A stretch of DNA of 64,000 bases, taken from positions 28,631,795 through 28,695,794 of the forward strand of contig NC_092670.1 of NCBI RefSeq assembly GCF_964355755.1, given 5' to 3'. The translations under genes were made by a program, and so were the position numbers. The DNA is from Antedon mediterranea (lineage: Eukaryota > Echinodermata > Crinoidea > Comatulida > Antedonidae). Below the pieces are notes generated by a model. It had not been told where the DNA came from, did no database searches, and saw only the letters and a program-made list of their open reading frames with translations. Positions 58,086 to 64,000 of this stretch are shown here, one piece after another; position 1 is the stretch's first letter, and each line of letters opens with the position of its first letter.

Positions 58086-60515
58086 CAGATCATCCACTAT
58101 AGAGTGTCAAATTCATGCAGACAAGTACCACCCACACTGTCGCTACCATTGCCCCAACCAATAGACGGATTCAAACTCCTCCATCCATTAAAAAATGCAA
58201 TGCAAAAGATAGGACATAAAGTTAAGTTTTTAGACCCTCGCCTCCAACCTCTAACTATTTCAAACTCTTGGATCCACCACTTTCCCCTCCCCAAAACTGA
58301 AAAAATCAAAAGTCAATGAGATACTCAGGCGTATGTTAATGCTACATAACAAATATTGAAGCCCTGATATGAAATTTAATTTCATTTAAGGTCAGCATGT
58401 AAAATATCGCACAATACTAAATATTGGTTTTAAATTCTATATTTTGTTTACTGTGATGGTTGGATTCAGTAGTAATTATTAATTAATAATTATCTGATAA
58501 TTATTTAATTTCCCTTAGTTGTGCATAGCAACAAATACTATGGTAACTAATATTGAGATATTATTTAAATTTTGACCGACCATTTTTCATATGATAAAAG
58601 CTTTTAAAATTTGTCTGAAAATGCTAAAAAAATACTAAACCACCTGATTATAAATGATAATACAATTAGCTGGAAAATTGAGAGGCGCGTTGCGTTAAGA
58701 ATATCGTGCATAGCCATAATACGTGATTTTGGCCCTTAATCGGCAGAATCTCCCATAAGCGGCCACTTTTCCACGTTCCGAGGGTGGCCACTTACCAACT
58801 CATATCAACTGTATTTAACAAAAAACAATGATCTTTAGTTACGCATAGAAACACATTCTAAGATAAAATAAATAATACATTTTGACATAATTTGACCCAA
58901 CAAATGACCCTTTTACAAGATCAGACATTTTCAGGGATTCAGTAGATAAGTAAATTTGGGAAAATGTAATCAATTTTTTGTAGTCATGAAACCCCGTATT
59001 AAAAGTATTGTACTTAGCTACGTATAGAAACAATACACTATAGGTAAAAAATTACAAATGCAACCAATTCTTTGTATTTATGAAAACGCAATTTTTTTTC
59101 GTTTTTAGTCGCGTGGAAGCGACTCTATAGTTCACTATGTCGGTCGGTCGGTCGGTCTGTCGGTCTGTCGGTCTGTCGGTCTGTCGGTCTGTCTGTCGGT
59201 CCGGTATCACTATGCGTTTTATCGCTTTCTGACCTTATCTTGATATCAGTTTAATCTAGCTAAGTCAATTTTTCACAGTATATTCCTTATGGCCAGGAAT
59301 CGATGTGGTTATGTTTTCACGGTGCGCAATAAAAAATTACGCGGTCTACGCACGATTTAACGAAATCACGTTTGTAATCATATCTTCACAACCATGAATC
59401 ACAATTAAATAAAATTTGGTACTCATAAATTTCAGGGTATAAATCATCATATTGCAATACAATTACGTGCGTAGTGCATGTAACGCATGCGTACGCACGT
59501 TTAAAATTTTCAAAATTTATTTTCGATGAAATAAGAGTACGTTTCAGGCAATTTTAAGCGTTTACAAAATTGCCATGAGTGCGCAGATTTTTGCGTTAAA
59601 TGTTAATGCGCACTCTTTTTGCCCGATTTCTGTTTTCTTGACTTACTTTTCAACTCGAAATTACGTTATACGAGCACGTCAAAAGTGACAAGCTACGCAC
59701 GTGTAAATTAAAAAAACATAACTGTTTTTAAACATTTCAACATTTTTAAACATGTTCAGTAATTTCGGTCAGTTGGTAGGTTGGTCGGTCGGTCGGTAAA
59801 CACTAAGCACGCGACTGCAGCCATCTATATGGCCTTGTTTTTAAATTACTTTCCTTAGTTACACATAGAAATGGTTGCTAAGGTAACACTATAGGTAAAA
59901 ATGAAAATTGTTGAGAATTCTTATGAACTATCTTGTAAATTTTGATAAAACATTAATAGTTGTAGTAAAGTGGGGGCCTGTACCTGTTTTTAATTCTGAC
60001 CCCTTTTGACCTCAAATGACCTATTTAATAGGTTAGATTTTTTTTTATGTCTTTCTGTATCTTTTTACACAAAATAGATGAAAAAATTTATAAAAACCTC
60101 GACGTAATTATTTCAAAGTTTAACATTATTTTCCATCAACTAAATATTTCAATGCAAAATACTGTTTTTCTGGCAATTAATTGAAATAAACCTGGCAACA
60201 CATTCTCCTATTTTATCTAAACTATGCGTATGACTCTAGTAGCATTATGACAAGCCACATATACATTTTATTATTGGATTAGCCATATTTAAATTTTGTT
60301 TCATGTGTTTTATTTGTTAATATTTTGTTTGTATTTTTTTGTATTTTCCGTATTTTCCTGGCAACACAAAACCTATGTACAAAATTTACTCCAGTTTTTT
60401 TTTCGTGATTATTGTTGAAAAATCTACTGACTATCAAATTACAAAACCTCGTTGATATAAAAACACCACTTTGGAAGTTATGGTATACTTTTATAAAAAA
60501 AAAAAATTTTTAAAT
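58086..60515. mobile_element. Second copy of the TTAA element, truncated at both ends
   Basis: ATCCACTATAGAGTGTCAAA at 58092 starts a collinear match to 47740-50310, minus about 400 bp (48260-48670) and the 49150-49550 region, and plus a MITE at 59098-59826. The match stops near 60515 before the outer TIR, where an L1-type LINE begins. The copies differ by roughly one base in ten by eye. Confidence 0.87.
59098..59826 (+). mobile_element. (GGTC)n MITE, second copy
   Basis: It starts TTTTTAGTCGCGTGGAAGCG and ends CACGCGACTGCAGCCATC. The first terminal repeat (59118-59215, with (GGTC/TGTC)n) is intact; the second (59765-59810) is shortened. The core matches 40159-40729 inverted. The host sequence resumes as AAATTACTTTCCTTAGTTAC, as in the uninterrupted copy at 49636. 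Confidence 0.85.
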
Positions 60516-61596
60516 ACCAAAACCTATCCTTTCTTTATCTAAAGTCACTTTTCTTTTAAACTGTTATGATATCAATTACTTTGCATTCCACGAACATGTG
60601 TATTAAAGTTTGTTCTTTTTCTAAACAAAATTCACAAATTGGTGATTCAACAATATTGATATCTTATGTAGAAAAGAGTTAGTATGTATATATTGAAAGT
60701 GTTTAAGTTTCGTATTGATTGTGTATTTATGCAAAGTTGTGAATTTCATCATTTTCCCATCTGGACTCGATTCTATCTGGCACTGTTGCATATTTTTTAA
60801 CGAAATGGGAGTGTTTGCAGCTTCTTTTTGTTTTCATCAAATTATTTATTTTAGAATTTTCGATTATTAAATTTGATGGGTTTTTATCAGTATTCTCAAA
60901 TATTATTTGCTTCCAGTGCCTTGGAATCGAGTGTACAATTTGATGGTAAAATAAAAAATTTGGTTAAAATTGAATCGTTCTTCGAATTCTTCTAAGTTAG
61001 GAATTCGGTTTCTATGAATTCCTTGATTTCAAAACAAGAGTTATTCCATAAGGATTGTGATAAGATTTCTTTAACAGAGCTCGGTTCTTTGAAACTATAC
61101 TCGCTCCAAGCTAATAGAACGTCCTTATTAAAACAATTGAACTGTTTAAGCATCGCGGAAGATTTTGAAAAGTTACTATAAAAAATAAAGTCGTTTCCTA
61201 ATTTATGTAGGTCGCTTTGAAAAAAAAGTTTCCATTTACCATCGTTTTTTCCTAGATATCTTTTAACCCAACATGCTTTTAGAGCTTGACAGTAACTTTG
61301 AACATGTGGCATCTTCAACCCTGCCTTTTCTAATTCGTTGGTCATGATTTTCCTCTTTATCTTATCAGGTTTTCCGTTCCATAAAAAATTAAACATCTTA
61401 CTTTGTATATTATTGAAGAAGTGATGGGTCCGGTAAGTTTGAAAAGTGAAAAGTTAAAATAGGCAGAACCAGTGTTTTTATTATAGTAATTTTTCCAAAT
61501 AAGGTTAGGGATCTTTTTCTCCACATATTTAGTATTTTATCGATATCTTTAGATTTTTGTGGACAATTTAAATCAAATATATTATCTAAATTACTT
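60516..61596 (-). pseudogene. L1/Tx1-like LINE, 3' part
   Basis: The minus-strand reading gives ILNMWRKRSLTLFGKITIIK then FNFLWNGKPDKIKRKIMTNE, AGLKMPHVQSYCQALKACWV and KRYLGKNDGKWKLFF. This is the typical L1/Tx1 C-terminal order (W..R.LTL.GK, then F.W.GK, then GGL..P). The best frame is 61396-60992. A frameshift separates it from the upstream LTLFGK part, and stops follow toward 60520. The other half lies at 63285-63892. Confidence 0.82.
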
Positions 61597-61930
61597 TAAA
61601 ACAGCCATTAAGTCGCGTGCTACAATGCATAAAAGGCATAATTTTGACGAATTTTTGAACTTTTTCATCAAAAACGTGCGCAAATTATCCAATTCGACGT
61701 GCTCATATGACGTAATTTTAAGTCGAAATTGTTTAAAAGTTGGTAAAATTATTATAAAAGGCTGCAAAAACATAAATCACGCAAAAAAAGTATGTATTTA
61801 ACGCTACGAGCGTACCGCACGCGTAAAAATTTGCGCGCGTATGGGAATTTTTGACATGCTCAAAATGACAAGAAACGCGTAGAAAGTTGATTAAAAAATA
61901 ATTTTGCGCATTTTAAAATTTTAAATACTA
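61597..61930 (-). mobile_element. Diverged (GGTC)n-MITE relative lacking the GGTC block
   Basis: It begins AAACAGCCATTAAGTCGCGT and GCTACAATGCAT exactly like the end of 40021-40854, then has the CpG-rich core (TTTGCGCGCGTATGGGAATT, AACGTGCGCAA) but no (GGTC)n. It interrupts the L1-like reading at 61596. Confidence 0.65.
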
Positions 61931-61952
61931 TTTTGATAGATTTAATATACGT

Positions 61953-62166
61953 TTATACAAATGTATTGATTTGCGATGAATGGAACATTCCAATCTCTGT
62001 TCCACAAGTGTCTATTCCCTCAGGCGTCGTAAAGGCAAGTACTGTATACTCATAACAGAAATTCGATCCATTTATTTTTTCAATCTGTTCTGCAGAGGTT
62101 GGATATAAATTTTTTTTAAACGGATAAAGAGCTACCGTTTTCACTCGCCGTATATTATGTATAAAT
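61953..62166 (-). CDS. Unidentified ORF or exon
   Basis: A 63- to 70-codon minus-strand frame without an ATG reads VKTVALYPFKKNLYPTSAEQ, then EKINGSNFCYEYTVLAFTTP and EGIDTCGTEIGMFHSSQINT. The composition is protein-like and not repeat-derived, and a possible acceptor (AATAATAAAG) precedes it. I do not recognise it. It may be an exon of a captured or host gene, or chance. Confidence 0.3.
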
Positions 62167-62604
62167 CTTTATTATTGCAGTTAAACCACCCACATCATCA
62201 CCCTTACCTCACTGGCATGAGTAGCGTTGTAAAACCAGTAGAGGATAGGCCTACGGTACATCACATGCCCTAAACGCAGAACAACTTTGGTGGGTAGGGT
62301 AGGAACCAACTTAAGTATGAATTGGCTCTAAGAAACAATTGAAAACCATTAGGCCTACTAATTAAGTTGAGTTAGATAATTTAATATTTATTGACGATTA
62401 AATCGAATTTATGATTTTCCCCGAATAGAGGTGGTTTTCACAAATTGTTTTACATTATATAAACATATACACGTCGTAGTGATGTATCGTTACATGTAGG
62501 GCCTACTGTACTATTTCAATCGACTAGGACGGTGATAGTTTCAACAAAGTATTACATCGCAATGTTTTACTGTGTTTAGTGGTATATTATTTGTAAACAT
62601 GAAA
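62167..62604. other. Unassigned sequence
   Basis: No ORF or repeat recognised. A few TAGGCCTA words occur (near 62246, 62352 and 62500). Confidence 0.4.
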
Positions 62605-63015
62605 ACAATAATAATAATAATAATAACTGGTACTTGATATAGCGCATTATGCTGAAAGCCTCAATGCGCTTTACAAAGACAGAAAAATTTAGAAATTTAC
62701 AAATTAAAAAGTGGGTTTTGAGGAGAGATTTGAAGACACTGGTGGAAGTAGCCTGACGGATTTCAATAGGCAACGCTTTCCATGGAGAAACGGATGCCGA
62801 AGAAAATGAACGATTTCCATAAAACTTAGTGGAAGGATGAAATATATGGGCAAGAAGAGACTCAGATCTAGATCTCAGAGACCGCTTAGGAACATAAGGT
62901 TGAATAAGTTCAATTAATATTTCGTTACTAAATGGATAAAGAATAATATTTAAAAATTGTTCCTCTTTGCACCCATCCTCTTCCCCATCCCTCAACCCTA
63001 ATGTCACATACAAAA
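62605..63015 (-). pseudogene. CR1/L2-like LINE 3' fragment, third family
   Basis: The minus-strand frame contains YVPKRSLRSRSESLLAHIFH, TKFYGNRSFSSASVSPWKAL and PIEIRQATSTSVFKSLLKTH, the usual C-terminus of L2/CR1 RT ORFs. It is followed by GCGCTATATCAAGTACCAG and (TTA)n at 62607-62628. Only about 400 bp remain, a typical 5'-truncated insertion. Confidence 0.85.
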
Positions 63016-63239
63016 CACAAATTAAGTTTGTTTAAATTTGACTTAAACAATTGGTTTCTCTTTCGGAAGTAATTCCCATGGTGCTAATTTTAGTTGAGTA
63101 CATAAATCACAGTGTCTATTTATTCGTTCCTGTAGGCTGTAAACGACATGTATTATTGTCCTGCGGTACGTACATTTGAAATCGCCAGTTTTTTAACGCT
63201 GAAATTATTATGTATTCGAGAACCATCTGTGGGCACGAC

Positions 63240-63276
63240 CTAGATGGTACGCGAACGAAGCGAGCGTACCATCTAG
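63240..63276. repeat. Perfect 13-bp hairpin, probable element end
   Basis: CTAGATGGTACGC and GCGTACCATCTAG flank an 11-base loop (GAACGAAGCGA). It lies where the L1-like reading resumes, so it is probably the terminus of the DNA inserted between 61597 and 63284. Confidence 0.8.
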
Positions 63277-63284
63277 TTTTTCAT

Positions 63285-63892
63285 AATTTATCTTAAGCCC
63301 TGAGGAGGATAAAGTCTAAAGTGGGCTTGATTGAATTGGAATCGTTTATATAGAATACTGTGTCGTCAGCAAATTGACTTATTTTAATGTTTACGTTATT
63401 ATAGGATATACCTTCTATTTTTTCTGTTTGATGGACTGCATTGCCTAGGATTTCCGCCCATAGAATAAACAGGTGATAGAGGGCATCCTTGTCGTAAACC
63501 ACGACTAAGACTAAAAAATTCAGAAGAAAATCCGTTATTAATAACACCACTAAAAATATCATTATAGAGAAGTTTTATCCAATTTATACAATTATTTTCA
63601 AATCCAAATTGTTCTAGTGCATAGTAAACAAAGTCCCATATTATTTTATCGAATGCTTTTTCAAAATCTACGAAAAAGGGTATATTCGTCGGAAGATTAT
63701 TTCTTTGTGCCTGTTCAATAATGTCAAAGAGCAGTTTTATATTCTCGCCAATGTATCGTCCCTTAAGGAATCCAGTTTTATCAGGGCTAATCACAGATGG
63801 TAATACTCCTTTTCGTCGTGTCGCAATGGTCTTGGAAATGATCTTATAATCGACGTTCAGTAATGAGATGGGACGCCAGTTTTTAGTCGCGT
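63285..63892 (-). pseudogene. L1/Tx1-like LINE, reverse transcriptase part
   Basis: The minus strand shows ISPDKTGFLKGRYIGENIKL, VDFEKAFDKIIWDFVYYALE, RGLRQGCPLSP and then, one frame over, FILWAEILGNAVHQTEKIEG and the catalytic box ISQFADDTVFYIND. The single frameshift is near 63470. With 60516-61596 it forms one element with about 90 codons missing between. The upstream part is cut at 63893 by a MITE. Confidence 0.87.
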
Positions 63893-64000
63893 GGACGCGA
63901 CTCTATAGTTCACTATGTCGGTCGGTCGGTCTGTCGGTCTGTCGGTCTGTCTGTCGGTCCGGTATCACTATGCGTTTTATCACGCGACTTATGGCTGTTG
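63893..64000 (+). mobile_element. (GGTC)n MITE, short single-repeat form
   Basis: TTTAGTCGCGTGGACGCGAC leads through (GGTC/TGTC)n and CCGGTATCACTATGCG straight into CACGCGACTTATGGCTGTTG, the far end of the longer copies. This form has one terminal repeat and no core. The window ends at its border. Confidence 0.85.

Overview
This is a eukaryotic nuclear window, AT-rich and dominated by repeats. It has introns with GT-AG borders, non-LTR retrotransposons with (ATT)n tails, tRNA-derived SINEs, terminal-inverted-repeat (TIR) DNA transposons and kilobase-scale satellites. Dense TAGGCCTA/CTAGCTAG tracts and the mix of CR1/L2-like, L1/Tx1-like and RTE-like LINEs suggest a marine invertebrate, possibly an echinoderm. 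That is an inference; no rRNA, mitochondrial or diagnostic gene is present. I see nothing bacterial.

Layout. 1-1421 is an 82-bp satellite. 1403-8686 (minus) is a split host-type gene whose exons I rebuilt from splice sites and codon phase: an acidic N-terminus, two short C2H2-like zinc fingers and a helical region resembling a recombinase core-binding fold. Its introns hold tRNA-derived SINE arrays. 8258-9700 carries the gene's first exons and upstream DNA, and this block recurs at 21737-23135 on the far side of a 12-kb array of a 17-bp unit (CTCTCTCGCTGATCTAT). 23577-29680 is a nearly full-length CR1/L2-like LINE (plus strand) with an extra small ORF, an SGNH-esterase ORF and an endonuclease-reverse transcriptase ORF. 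29681-34847 is more 17-bp satellite.

34848-51483 is one nested complex. A second copy of the same LINE (minus strand) is cut into three pieces by two DNA transposons. The first (35010-42556) has long TIRs and a 9-bp target duplication, and carries a broken multi-exon gene. It also holds a 3.8-kb TA-flanked element, which in turn holds RTE remnants and a (GGTC)n MITE. The second (46779-50676) has long TIRs and a TTAA duplication.

51484-55685 is satellite: the 17-bp array, an 88-bp satellite with a 352-bp higher-order repeat, then the 17-bp family inverted. 55690-64000 holds a short mobile element, a truncated CR1-like LINE, a second truncated copy of the TTAA element, and an L1/Tx1-like LINE broken by other insertions.

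Most open reading frames are decayed transposon proteins. The two non-canonical genes (1403-8686 minus and 35984-38046 plus) are the parts most worth attention. The second lies wholly inside a TIR element, so it is either the transposon's own protein or captured cargo. Several exons carry one-base homopolymer shifts, so sequencing error must be separated from decay. Family names come from motif recognition by eye, without searches.
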